From the NCBI GenBank assembly GCA_963556495.2, contig OY747702.1:57347286-57411285 (forward strand): 64,000 bases of DNA, written 5' to 3'. Positions 12,011 through 23,202 of this stretch are shown here, piece by piece; the stretch's first letter is position 1; each line of letters begins with the position of its first letter. The DNA is from Valencia hispanica (taxonomy: Eukaryota > Chordata > Actinopteri > Cyprinodontiformes > Valenciidae). The notes beneath the pieces were generated by a model. It was not told the DNA's origin and searched no databases. It saw only the letters and a program-made list of their open reading frames with translations. The translations under genes were made by a program, and so were the position numbers.

Positions 12011-13280
12011 ATATTCTAGCCATCTGAGATATACCCATAGTGCTTGTTGTCTGAGGCGGAAGTTTATAAATAATATAAATATAAAAAATATTAACCATCT
12101 TTACCCGCTTATGGTGTTGGTGCTTAGAGTTCAGATTTTCCAATCTTAGTGAGACATTTCATATGGCCTAGCTAAATATTTAATCAAATAACTGTTTATA
12201 TAGGAGATGAAGACCAAATTTATCTCCTTTAATAGTTGATCTAAGTGAAGGTGACATTATTTCCATCCCAATGGTCCAAACTTTTACATCTTTACTGGCA
12301 CCGGGAGAACATCTGAGTGAACTTAATTATGACTCATTTATATCCATTGTGTAAGTGTTGTGTTTATGTTCCACACATTGTTTCTGTTTACTTTTATGCC
12401 TTGCTGATTTTGCTAAACAGGGCGTTTACAGAACCTGGACTCATTTCAGAGCCACAATCCGACAAAACGTCCAATACTTTTAGCCTTGAGGAAAATTAAA
12501 CGGCTCATCTCCACCTCATTGATCAACAGCAAATCTAAAGCCAGACACGTTAAGGGAGAACTAATTGGGGGTGGGGAGCATATCTCATTAAGCCTCATTA
12601 AACCTCATTAGGATAAAGAGGATAAAGATCAGAAAAAACTGCCAGAACATTCCCTTGATTCAGAGGAAGATGTATCTGTCCAAACGGATGATAATAAATA
12701 CCCAGCCTGACTGCTTCTGTGGTAGATATCTGCTTGCTGTGGTAACTTCATCTCGGTGGAAGAAAAATGTCCACTGTGGGTGCAAGAGTTCCTCAGTCGC
12801 ATATCTAAAAAGAAGAAACTAAAATGTTTAGTTGTGAAAGCAAAATTACGACTGAGTTGTTCAGTGAAAACATACTGGAGGTTGTTGCAGCCATTTAAAG
12901 TTACAAACTAAAACTCTGCATGCCCAAAGCAAAATGTAAAAATATCGGATTAGATGATACGTTAACTTACAGGTTGGGGTGGTCGATCATACCTCATCAG
13001 TATCATTCGACCCACGTGTTTTGTGAAATTATTTGGCCCGCTAGAGATAAGGAACACCCAGTGAGGTTTTATGACAACCACATTCTGTGGTTCTTTCTAA
13101 TTTTTTTCCCTTTCTTTTTGCTACTTGAATTTTCTATATTTCATGAAGAGGTTTGAGTTTCCTAGCCAGTTTGAAGATTCAGAAGGGGCTTTGTTTCCTG
13201 CAGAAGACAGTTTTTAAGTTCCGAAGCTTTCTTCCTGATATCCATCGTGTGCTAATTAGATGAAGCCACAATCTAACTTA
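12011..13280. other. No gene recognised
   Basis: No convincing ORF, transposon end or tandem array. 12,580-12,620 contains a short local repeat (CCTCATTA three times). Confidence 0.4.
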
Positions 13281-13284
13281 ACAA

Positions 13285-13975
13285 TAAACTGGACTGGAGT
13301 CATAACATGGATGCTCTTCTTGACCTTCTATGACTCTGTGGTGCCATCAACCATCGTTTATGGTGTAGTATGTTGGAGCAGCAGTTTATCTACAGCTGAG
13401 AAGAAGAGATTACATAAGATTATCAAAAATGCCAGCTTTGTTCTAGGATGCCCCCTTAACCCAGTGCAGGTGGTGGGAGACAGAAGGACTCTGGCTAGAA
13501 TACCATCAGGGTATGGACATTGTCTCCCACCCCAGGCATGAAGCTGTTTCTCAGCTGGTGAGCTCCTTCAGCAACAGATTGTTGCATCTTTGATGCATTA
13601 AGGAATGTTATTGCAGGTCCTTCCTCCCATTAGCTATTAGACTCTATAACCATCACTGGTCCCAATATACTCAATGCATGTTTACATATGTGCTGTAACT
13701 TGCACAGTTTTTCTCAGTTCAAATAACATTTCTCCTGGTACCTGCACAGCTCTGTTTGCACAGTTTTAATTTTTTTAAATTTTTGTAAATAGTCTTTTTA
13801 ATAACTGCAAAGGATTTTAGTGTTGTAATTTTGGCCTTACTGTACAGTATATTATTCCTAATTAATATTTAAAAATATTTTCTTGTGTGAATCTACATGC
13901 TCCGATAGCTTGTAACTTTGCTGCTGTTTCACACCTGAAGTTCCCCTCCGTGAGACAATAAAGGATGTTTCTCTT
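13285..13975 (+). mobile_element. 3' end of a non-LTR retrotransposon
   Basis: A 5'-truncated LINE. The frame at about 13,310-13,500 reads like the C-terminal part after the reverse-transcriptase domain of a jockey-superfamily element (VVPSTIVYGVVCWSSSLS, then a basic stretch and GDRRTLARI). It is followed by about 450 bp of untranslated sequence ending GAGACAATAAAGGATGT. A fragment of apparently the same family, covering the region just upstream of this part, is at 62,817-63,035. I cannot assign the clade with certainty (Rex1/CR1-like is likely). Confidence 0.6.
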
Positions 13976-15418
13976 CATTTAATTAATGCTGTCCTTAACT
14001 GGTCTTCTGTGATTTAATCCAACTGGTTCTTGTGAATTTTACCAAGAATTATCAGAGGTTAGATATAAATGCACGCTATACTTTTATTTCTACCTGGAAA
14101 CATTGCTGAAAACCATGCAAAAATGTTGCTGTCTTTTCATAATTATATACTACTTTGTCTTTCAAATACCCTTCCAATAAATTGCGGTAAAGCTTCTGGT
14201 TGTAAATGCGACTATGTTTGGCGGGAACACTTTAGTAAGGTGCGAGCTAAGGGAAAACTAAATTTTATTCAATGATAGCTTAAAATCAAGATGTAAATCA
14301 ACTTTATAGCTGGGCAGTTATTTTGCAAAAAACCCCAACAAGAAACAACTAAATGTCTGTTTTTTTTAAAGCAGTTAAATTTGCACAATTAGGTCCATTA
14401 TATTTTCATGTGCAGGAGAAAGGGAGTGACTAATCCCTTCAGAAACACTGTTATGCCTGTCCCACATATCCTCCTACACAGATGCACATCACTCATCAAA
14501 CTGTACACATACCTACTATTTTCTCTCTGAACTGTGAGAAAAGATGCACGCTATCTTTGAAGTATAAAAGTTTTCAGTAAAAATGTTTACTTTAGCCTTG
14601 ATTTTTATGCTCAAAGATTTTCTCATAAATTCTATAGCTGCTAGGATCTCGGCTCTGTTAGCATCTACCTTTTTTTTAGCTGGAACTTACTTTTAAGTCG
14701 GAATTTATTAGTTCAAGGTTATATCTTGTTTTGCAGGCTGTTATGCCATCAAAGTTGTATTTGAGGTTGTAAAGATGGTAATAAATCAAATGCATCCGAT
14801 ATGAGTTATTTCTTGGGTACTGATTTGCAATGAAGACAGATTATAGAGGCAGTGGCGCAAAATCACAAATATGTCTTGTATTTTCTAAAACCCACTTTGC
14901 AAACTAGCAAAAATAAAACTGTATGCAATAAAAAAAATGTAAAAAAAATTGCTGGAAATTAAATTTTTTTAAAGAGTACTAAACATATCGCAGGTGTTTG
15001 GATATGCTTGCTTTCAACCAGCTCTGACAGTTCTAACAAATACTTGCAAAAATATGGGAACTTGCTCTGCAATGGGTGTCTGAATGCATGTATTGGCCAG
15101 CAGTTCTTTTAGCGGATTTCATCTGAGAACCTGGGAGTAAAACTTTTAGCGATTTCAGGCCATATTAGTCTGGCTTGTTCGATCAAGCAGGTAAAATATA
15201 AACGTCATCCTCACTTTTATTGGCACCCATTAAGAAGATGTGTAAAAAGGCCTAAAATTAAATATTTTAATGTGGTAGCATTATGTATCATGCATTATTT
15301 ATGAAAAAAATAGAAAAATTAAACTTTTATTTTGATCCAGAAATGGTGCTACAGACACAAAATCAACCGTCTTTCATGTCCCCATCAATCCCTGGATCTA
15401 AATACCACAAAAACCTAA
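13976..15418. other. AT-rich DNA, no gene recognised
   Basis: Low-complexity A/T stretches (for example 14,925-14,975) and no family-like ORF. Confidence 0.45.
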
Positions 15419-15702
15419 GGGCAGCTGTAGTTCAGTGGTAAAGTTGTCTGCCTGTGACTCAGAAATCGTGGGTTTGATTCCTACCCCCAACTGCTACATG
15501 TTGTTGTGTCCTTGGGCAAGACACTTAACCTACCTGCACCTGTTGGCCGATGGTTCAATATGGCAGCCTCGCTTCTGTCAGTCTACCGCTGTGGCTACAA
15601 TCATAGCTTGCTTCCACCAGTATGTGAAACTGAATGAATAATGGAGTTGTAAAGCACTTTGAGGGTCTCAAAAAGCGCTATATAAATGCAGCCATTATTA
15701 AG
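15419..15702 (+). mobile_element. tRNA-derived CORE-SINE
   Basis: The head carries RNA polymerase III promoter boxes: A box TAGTTCAGTGG (15,428-15,438) and B box GGTTTGATTCC (15,471-15,481). The middle contains GTGTCCTTGGGCAAGACACT (within 15,505-15,530), very close to the conserved core shared by MIR and other CORE-SINEs. The tail (15,640-15,700) has AAAGCACTTTGAG and AAGCGCTATATAAATG, the 3' end of L2-type LINEs, which would provide retrotransposition in trans. I did not find a clear target duplication, so the copy is probably old. Confidence 0.8.
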
Positions 15703-15899
15703 AGGGTTTTAGCAGGTCGGGCAGTTTTCTTAAGTGTGAGTATTCTTTTTCATGGTGTCATGGTTACGAGTGATGGTGGTGTGGGGCGTTGTGGTGAATA
15801 AAAAGTACAGGCGCAAAGCTCTCGATATAGCAGTCCATCTTCATTCTAACCTTCACCTTAAAGTGTAACTAAACCCCATGAAATTCCCCCAGCTCTTAG

Positions 15900-17340
15900 C
15901 AGTGATGATATTATGGGATTCTTCATAAATAAAATGTATTCTATTAAAAATGGAATCATTGGCGTCCTCCCAAACATGGTTGCTTCTTCCTCGGTAAGTG
16001 AGGCGGCGTCGTGGGGAGCTGTGGAGCCTCATTTGTGCTTGGGCTGTTTTGGTTCGGTCGAGCTTTCGGAATTATCAAAAATATTAGCCTCATCTAAACC
16101 TTCAACTTGTATGTTGGACCAAATTATTCCATTTGGTTCCTGGTCCCATTTTGGATATGATTAATCTATCCTTAGTAAACGGATACGTACCACAGGAATT
16201 TAAAATAGCTGTGATTAAACCTTTACTCAAAAAACCTTCTTAGTACCCTGACTTAGTGAATTATAGACCTATATCTAACCTTCTTTCTTACCCAAAATCC
16301 TTGAGAAAATTGTTGCTAATCAATACTGTGAGCATCTAAACAGTAACGAGCTGTTTGAAGAGTTTCAGTCAGGTTTTAGAGCTCATCATAGCACTGAAAC
16401 AGCACTGGTGAGGTTACTAATGATATTCTCATGGCCTCAGATAATGGACTTGTGTCTGTTCTGGTTTTGTTAGATCTCAGTGCTGCTTTGGACACAGTTG
16501 ATCATAATATTCTCTTTGAAAGGCTTGAAGATGTTGCAGGGATCAAAGGAACAGCACTAGGCTGGTTTAAATCATATTTGTCTGACAGATTCCAGTTTGT
16601 TCATCCAAATGATCAATCTTCTTCACTCTCAAGGGTTACTTGTGGAGTTCCACAGGGTTCTGTGCTTGGACCAATTCTTTTCACCATATATATGCTTCCA
16701 ATTGGTAGAATCATTTCACAGCATGGGATAAATTTCCACAGCTATGCCGATGATACACAACTATATTTATCCATAAATCCTGATGAACCCAGTCAGTTAG
16801 GTAGATTACAGGCATGTCTGGAAGACATAAAAACATGGATGAATATAAACTTTTTGCTTTTAAATGCTGACAAGACAGAAGTTGCTGTCTTTGGACCAGA
16901 AGTTCTAAAATAGAAAATGATTAGTCAATCACGTCATGTGGATGGCATTAAATTTGCCCCCAGTAAAAACGTAAAGAAACTCTGCGTTATTTTTGACCAA
17001 GTCTTCACATTTAAATCCCATATTAAACAGGTTTCTAGGATTTCCTTCTTTCACCTCCGGAATTTTGCTAAAATTAGAAACATCCTGTCCAGGAGTGATG
17101 CTGAGAAACTAATCCATGCATTTGTTACCTCAAGGCTGGACTACTGTAATTCTCAGGTAGTCCACAAAATGCCATTAAAAGCCTTCAGTTGATCCAAAAT
17201 GCGGCAACTTTTAGTTATCAGGCTCCTCTCCTGTGGAACCAGCTCCCAGCTTAAGTCCGTGAGGCAGACACTCTGTTTACTTTTAAGGCCAGGCTTAAAA
17301 CTTTCCTTTTTGATAAAGCTTATAGTTAGTGGCTTAGGTC
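15900..17340 (+). pseudogene. L2 reverse transcriptase, inactivated
   Basis: The RT core is readable at 16,431-16,913: the block with the first catalytic Asp (LLDLSAALDTVDHNI), the GVPQGSVLGP block and the YADDTQLY catalytic box are all present. After a stop near 16,913 the frame resumes as the thumb/C-terminal region (KFAPSKNVKKLCVIFDQ to SRLDYCNS). The N-terminal part (15,913-16,330) has frame changes. Deletion of about 80 codons near 17,205 joins QNAAT to FSYQAPLLWN. Catalytic residues are intact but the protein cannot be made. Confidence 0.9.
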
Positions 17341-17522
17341 ATCCTGAGCTAGCTCTGTAGTTATGCTGCTATAGGCTTAGACTGCTGGAGGACAGACTTA
17401 CCAATTTTCTTCACTCTGCTACTTCCTTTTCTACTTCTACTCTCCAGTTGTATTACAGTACATTCTGCTATTTCGACTGTTAACTTTGTGTTCTCTCAGT
17501 GTTTTTCTCTCCATAGAAGATA

Positions 17523-19087
17523 GAGTGGCTTGCAAAAGTATTCGGCCCCCTTGAACTTTTCCACATTTTGTCACATTACAGCCACAAACATGAATAATTT
17601 TCATGGAATTCCACATGAAAGACCAATACAAAGTGGTGTACAGGTGAGAAGTGGAACGAAAATCATACATGATTCCAAACATTTTTTGCAAATAAATAAC
17701 TGAAAAGTGGGGTGTGCGTAATTATTCAGCCCCCTGAGTCAATACTTTGTAGAACCACCTTTTGCTGCAATTACAGCTGCCAGTCTTTTAGGGTATCTCT
17801 CTACCAGCTTTGCACATCAAGAGACGGAAATTCTTGCCCATTCTTCTTTGCAAAACAGCTCCAGCTCAGTCAGATTAGATGGACAGCGTTTGTGAACAGC
17901 AGTTTTCAGATGTTGCCACAGATTCTCGATTGGATTTAGATCTGGACTTTGACTGGGCCATTCTAACACATGGATATGTTTTGTTTTAAACCATTACATT
18001 GTTGCCCTGGCTTTATGTTTAGGGTCGTTGTCCTGCTGGAAGGTGAACCTCCGCCCCAGTCTCAAGTCTTTTGCAGACTCCAAGAGGTTTTCTTCCAAGA
18101 TTGCCCTGTATTTGGCTCCATCCATCTTCCCATCAACTCTGACCAGCTTCCCTGTCCCTGCTGAAGAGAAGCACCCCCAGAGCATGATGCTGCCACCACC
18201 ATATTTGACAGTGGTGTTCAGAATGATGTGCAGTGTTAGTTTTCCGCCACACATAGTGTTTTGCATTTTGGCCAAAAAGTTCTATTTTGGTCTCATCTGA
18301 CCAGAGCACCTTCTTCCACATGTTTGCTGTGTCCCCCACATGGCTTGTGGCAAACTGCAAACGGGACTTCTTATGGTTTTCTTTTAACAATAGCTTTCTT
18401 CTTGCCACTCTTCCATAAAGGCCAACTTTGTGCAGTGCACCACTAATAGTTGTCCTATGGACAGATTCCCCCACCTGAGCTATAGATCTCTGCTGCTCAT
18501 CCAGAGTCACCATGAGCCTCTTGGCTGCATTTCTGATCAGCGGTCTCCTTGTTCGGCCTGTGAGTTTAGGTGGATGGCCTTGTCTTGGTAGGTTTACAGT
18601 TGTGCCCTACTCCTTCCATTTCTGAATGATCGCTTGAAGCCTTTTTATAGCTTAAGCCTGCTTTAAATTTCTCAATAACTTTATCCCTGATCTGTCTGGT
18701 GTGTTCTTTGGACTTCATGGTGTTGTTGCTCCCAACATTCTCTTAGACAACCTCTGAGGCCGTCACAGGGCAGCTGTATTTGTACTGACATTAGATTACA
18801 CACAAGTGCACTCTATTTAGTCATTAGCACTCATCAGGCAATGTCTATGGGCAACTGACTGCACTCAGACCAAAGGGGGCTGAATAATTACGCACACCCC
18901 ACTTTTCCGTTATTTATTTGTAAAAAATGTTTGGAATCATGTATGATTTTCGTTCCACTTCTCACGTGTACACCACTTTGTTTTGGTCTTTCACATGGAA
19001 TTCCAATAAAATTGATTCATGTTTGTGGCTGTAATGTGACAAAATGTGGAACAGTTCAAGGGGGCCGAATACTTTTGCAAGCCCCTG
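17523..19087 (-). mobile_element. Tc1-like transposon with long inverted repeats
   Basis: Inverted termini of about 210 bp: the left starts GAGTGGCTTGCAAAAG, the right ends CTTTTGCAAGCCCCTG, and both contain GTATTCGGCCCCCTTGAAC in opposite orientation. TA flanks at 17,521-17,522 and 19,088-19,089. Length 1,565 bp. Outside the TA on both sides the L2 3' region continues, so the element inserted into the LINE. It belongs to a different family from the Tc1 at 10.6 kb. Confidence 0.95.
17739..18718 (-). pseudogene. Tc1-like transposase, inactivated
   Basis: Starts MKSKEHTRQI at 18,718 and ends at TGA 17,739-17,741. The N-terminal helix-turn-helix region has lost about a dozen codons near 18,640, and a TAG replaces a Tyr codon shortly after. 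From 18,513 the catalytic domain is readable; a one-base shift near 18,210 moves the frame. Catalytic residues are all present: Asp in WSDET (18,295-18,297), Asp in QQDND (18,030-18,032) and Glu in NPIENLW (17,925-17,927), giving the DD34E spacing normal for Tc1. Stops at about 17,991-17,993 and in the C-terminal part finish the inactivation. Confidence 0.93.
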
Positions 19088-19970
19088 TATACCTGGTCTG
19101 GTATCCTGCTTAGCTGGAATGCCCTGTTGGACGGGGGGGATCGACTGGGATGATCCTCCCAGTGGCTGAACATCCACAGTGTCCTGTTATCAACTTTTTA
19201 CTTTCTGTAACATAGAAAGTTCTCTTATATCAGATTTTCTGTTCCTTCTGTGTCTCTGCTGTGTCTTCTCAAACCCCCAGACGGTGGGGGCAGATGGCCG
19301 CTCCTACTGAGCCTGGTTCTGTTGGAGGTTTCTTCCTGTTAAAGGGGAGTTTTTCCTCTCCACCGTCGCCACATGCTTGCTCAGTATCAGGGATTGCTGA
19401 AGGATTGCTGTGGTTGGAAAGTCTGCCCAACCTCACGCCAATGACTGATGCAATCTGATGGGATTCCTTAAATAGGAAACTTTTTAACTGATTGGAATGT
19501 TTGTATAAATGTATTGAAATGACTTCTTGTTAAGTGCCTTGAGATGACATCTGTTGTGAATTGGTGCTATATAAATAAACTGAATTGAATTGAATTGAAA
19601 AATCATAACCCTGCCCCCACACAACATTTGAAAATTCTACCAAAGTGGGCGGTGCCAGGAGGCACGTAGGGGTATGGCCAAGTGCGGAGGATGAGCAGAG
19701 GGGGGAACGTGAGGGTGTGTTCAGGAGGACAGTGACAGCTCGCTTAATCTGACACCGAAACATGGACAGTGACCAAAGCGACGTTGGCAGTTTTGCAACT
19801 GATCGCTCTGATCGATGTTTATTTGACCATACTTCCATATCTTTTGGCCTGGAGATGCCCCACAATTAGCTCTATTAGTTAGAGGAACGCCTGAGTTTCC
19901 TGGGTTACCTGTCATTCCAGCGACCAGTGGCAACGGAAGACGATGAATGGAAAGATGGAGCTAAAGGGAC

Positions 19971-21149
19971 AAAAAAATAATAATAAAAAACAAAGATCAG
20001 CATTTCATAAAGCATGAAGTCAGCTAGTCAAGGCAGGGTTCAGTATTCCAACAAATACTTCGGAAAATAAACCAATGGATTAGCAGCAAAGTTACTGAGG
20101 AGTCTGACTGCTAGAGTGAAAACAGGGGATATGAAGATGAAGTCTCAAAAGTAGGAAAACAGAGCAGGTGAAATTTGTGCTTCAAATGGACTGATTTAGT
20201 GTGCACACCCACAATATTTAGAATATGAATGAATTGCACAAATAACTAAAACAGAAACAGAATCAAAGTAAACTTAAGATCAAATGCTAGGGCAAATATT
20301 TACTTGAGGGGATTAATAAGCGAGGACGAGAAAATTGGTTTTAATGTATTTCCTTGATGAAAACAAAGAAATAAAAGACAGAAACACTGATAATAAAGTG
20401 AAATTAAGAATCACATTGGGACTTTCTTTTTATGATCATGTGAAGTTTTAAGAAAATATAAACAAATCTGTTCAAAATGTCTTTTTAATGAACATGTTTG
20501 ACATAGTTGTAAGATACGTGTTTTTCTTATCTTACCAGTTATGCTTTTTTCCTTTCGCTAATCAATTGTCATCATTTAATTCTTGAAAATATTGCATAAT
20601 CCATCCATCCATTATCTATACTGTCTATCCCTTGCAGGGTCGCGGAGGGAGCTGGTGCCTATCTCCAACAGTCATTGGGTGAAAAGCAGGGTACAACCTT
20701 GACAGGTCGCCAGTCCTTGGCAGATATTATATCATTAAGGTGTCAAATACTAAACATTATACAACATAATGTAAAAGGTTAATTGAGTGCAAAATCAATG
20801 AACATTTTGATTAAAAGATGTCTGAAACAGAGAAACAAAACAAGGGCAGCATATCTATTTTCTGTTACATATTTGCATCACTTATGCAAAGGTCAGAAAA
20901 TGCATGTGTAGGCAGCAAAAGATGACTACAAGGTATGTAGCAATGAGTCATATGAGTCATATGATGACACTCACACACTAGAGTGGATTCAACACAAATA
21001 TGTTTGAAAATAGTCAAATAGTCATTTGCAACAGAGACAATGACAGTTTTAGCTATTTTTAACGTAATTTTTGAATAAATCTCCCAAAAATATTATTTGC
21101 ACAATACTATTAGGACATAGTACATTTTTTACATGTTACCATGTTAGGC
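19971..21149. other. No gene recognised apart from a LINE end
   Basis: AT-rich with an A-run containing (AAT) units at about 19,964-19,990. The only structured part is the RTE-like end at 20,598-20,735, listed separately. Confidence 0.4.
20598..20735 (-). mobile_element. RTE-like LINE 3' end
   Basis: Reads CATCCATCCATTATCTATAC, then GGGTCGCGGAGGGAGCTGG and CCTTGACAGGTCGCCAGTCC. This is the reverse complement of a very common fish LINE 3' end that terminates in (ATGG)n. Only about 135 bp remain. Confidence 0.7.
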
Positions 21150-21560
21150 TTGCAGTTGGGGGACTGGCGGAACACCAAACTTTGTGAGCTTCAACCAACT
21201 AACCCAAACCTGTACCCTCAAATGAAAGGAAATTGGTTTCCAACTTCAAGTACAGTCCAGCAACCACCTGATGCTGAACTCCAGCCTCAATGTCAACAGT
21301 AAAGCAAGTTTTTCATCAACACCTTTCGAGAGGGCGTAAAATGTCTTCTGCAGTTAAGGTTTGAAGATCATATGAGATTTTGTTGTTTGGTCACAATGAA
21401 ACACCACCAGTGAGGCTTTTAAAACTATAAACACTGCACAAACTAAAAAGCATGGTGGTGGTACTATCATGCTGAGGGTTTGATTAGCTGAAAATGTGTG
21501 GAGTTTGCTTAAAAGCTGGGTCTGTTCCAGAAAACCAGTCAACTAAAAACAATTTGGCCC
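21150..21560 (+). mobile_element. Eroded Tc1/mariner fragment
   Basis: AAGCATGGTGGTGGTACTAT at 21,450 corresponds to the conserved HGGGS-IM region of Tc1-like transposases, and the upstream 100 bp fits the segment before it (a DNA run ending TTTTAAAACTATAAACACTGC). Frames are broken throughout and the ends cannot be placed. Confidence 0.5.
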
Positions 21561-22173
21561 ATTTCTGATAATAACAGTGAATAAAAATATCAAATCTACT
21601 GCTAGAACTATGATTGAACCTTGTTAAAAGATCTTATTTAGACACAGACACTGATAAATAATTAAAATCACTTTCTTGTAAAAATGAGGGTCAAATAAGA
21701 CCTATTAAATAAGCAGCAGATCTTCTTTAGTAAGGGCTTAGGCTGTATTGTTTCTTTTTCTTGGTGTCTACAGACCTTGTAGGTTATTTTCCTCCTTAAA
21801 TGCCAGTATACACGTCTATTTGTTATTTTCCTGCAGGTGTTCCTACTATAACTATGAATCATGTCGATATAATTTAAGGGTTCCATGTGTTTAAACTATA
21901 AAATTACAGGCCACACTGAGAACAGAATATTGTATTTAGTGAAGCAAAGGATGCTGATCATAGGAGCAGTACTTGAAAGATTACAGTCCACCGTTGCAAT
22001 TAGAAATTGTTCAAAAGTTCAACTATAACCCTCCATCTACAAAAAGATTTGTTTCATATTTAAATTTAGAAGAGTTTTTTTCTTAAGAAATGCAGACTTC
22101 TACAGTCAATGCAAATCTATTTATGGATTATAAATGGTGCAGTCACAATCACTCTCTCTCAAGCTGTCCAATC
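21561..22173. other. No gene recognised
   Basis: AT-rich, with no clear transposon termini and no family-like ORF. Confidence 0.4.
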
Positions 22174-22177
22174 TTAA

Positions 22178-22676
22178 AGGGGCTATATACAATTTTCTGA
22201 AATTTAAACTCGCGACTGACCCCATGTGGCCAAAAAACGGAACTGCTCTTCCTTTCTGCTCGCTCTCGCAGCGCGCGCTCGTACGCCGGTCGCTCTCGAT
22301 CTTCTATCTTTTTCCAGCACTTGTCAGGGGTTTAACATTTTTAGTCTTATATGGAGTTACTGTTGGTGTTAAAGTTGTCCTGGGTCTCTTCTGTGTATTC
22401 GCATAATCCATTGAACTGCTTGTGAGTGCTGACTAGCGGTGGTGGCAGAGTGATCTGAAACATTTAACATGAACGCGCTTGACGTTACATCCGCAGACAG
22501 CGCGGGAAAATCCGACCCGACAGAAAATAGAAAAAATTGAATACAGGCTTATAAGTGCACCCACTGTGAGCTGACAAGGTGTCAGTATGCTCATCAGGAG
22601 ATGTTTGAGTCATAAATGGTCAAATAGAAAGGCTATTGTTATGTTTATTTTGGGGAAAAAGTTGCATATAGCCTCT
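22178..22676. mobile_element. TTAA-flanked T2/Kolobok-like MITE
   Basis: TTAA lies at both edges (22,174-22,177 and 22,677-22,680). The left end AGGGGCTATATACAATTTT and the inverted right end AGAGGCTATATGCAACTTTT form the terminal repeats. This fits the TTAA-AGGRR pattern known for T2-type MITEs. Length 499 bp. Unlike the AT-rich flanks, 22,230-22,530 has a high density of CpG (for example CGCAGCGCGCGCTCGTACG). No transposase frame. Confidence 0.85.
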
Positions 22677-22680
22677 TTAA

Positions 22681-23185
22681 TAAACATTTCAGAGTTATAC
22701 TATGATGTAAATCACAACACAGAATCCAAGCAGACACTCAATTTAGTGCTTACTCCTGATGTTTTGCACACATGCCAGCTAAAATCAGCTGTAGATTATA
22801 ATTTTTTTTTTGGGGGGGGGGGGGGGGCTAAATTGAACGGTGTTGAAGAATCTGGTTGCCACATTTATGTAAATGGATACAGTACAGCTATAAATTCATC
22901 ATGCAGCTAGCAGAAGACAAATTATGTCAAAGCAAGTTTTTAGCCAAGAAAAACTAAACCATTCTGTTCATGTGCTGGAGGTGTGTTTTCTGGTGTTTGG
23001 TACTACCTTTTATGTATGTGACATGATACAGTACTGTGACAACTGCATGTTTATAGAGTATGTTTGCACGCTAGTAGTATTCATAAAAGTTTACTGTCTA
23101 ACTTAGCCCTTTAAAAAAGGTGAGATGCACATAGAGAGGGACACAAAGGATCAAGACTAAGACAAAAAATTATTGCACAAAAATG
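22681..23185. other. No gene; poly-T/poly-G run
   Basis: 22,802-22,828 is a run of T followed by a run of G. No gene or transposon end was recognised in the rest. Confidence 0.5.
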
Positions 23186-23202
23186 AAAGACTGGATATCT
23201 AT

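Larger units (their letters stand above)
15885..19600 (+). mobile_element. L2-clade LINE, 5' truncated, split by Tc1
   Basis: Begins in the linker between endonuclease and reverse transcriptase (readable as SSDDIMGFFINKM and then SSKPSTCMLD), covers the RT domain and ends in a 3' untranslated region with CTATATAAATAAACTG and a (GAATT)n tail at 19,580-19,599. A Tc1 element at 17,523-19,087 interrupts the 3' untranslated region. About 80 codons present in the related copy at 35.2-35.7 kb are missing near 17,205. The element sits inside a TTAA-flanked element. Confidence 0.92.
15862..19970 (+). mobile_element. TTAA-flanked element, copy 1 (split by L2)
   Basis: Only the ends around the L2 insertion belong to this element: 15,862-15,884 (AGTGTAACTAAACCCCATG, preceded by TTAA at 15,858-15,861) and about 19,600-19,970. 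The two parts join to the same sequence that runs uninterrupted in copy 2 at 28,281 onward (AACCCCATGAAAAATCATAA across the junction, then GTGGGCGGTGCCAGGAGGCAC). Similarity to copy 2 ends near 19,825; I could not find the right terminus here. Confidence 0.75.

Noticed and set aside
15428..15481. tRNA gene
   Set aside because: A and B boxes are present, but the sequence between and around them does not fold as a complete tRNA and continues into a SINE core and tail.
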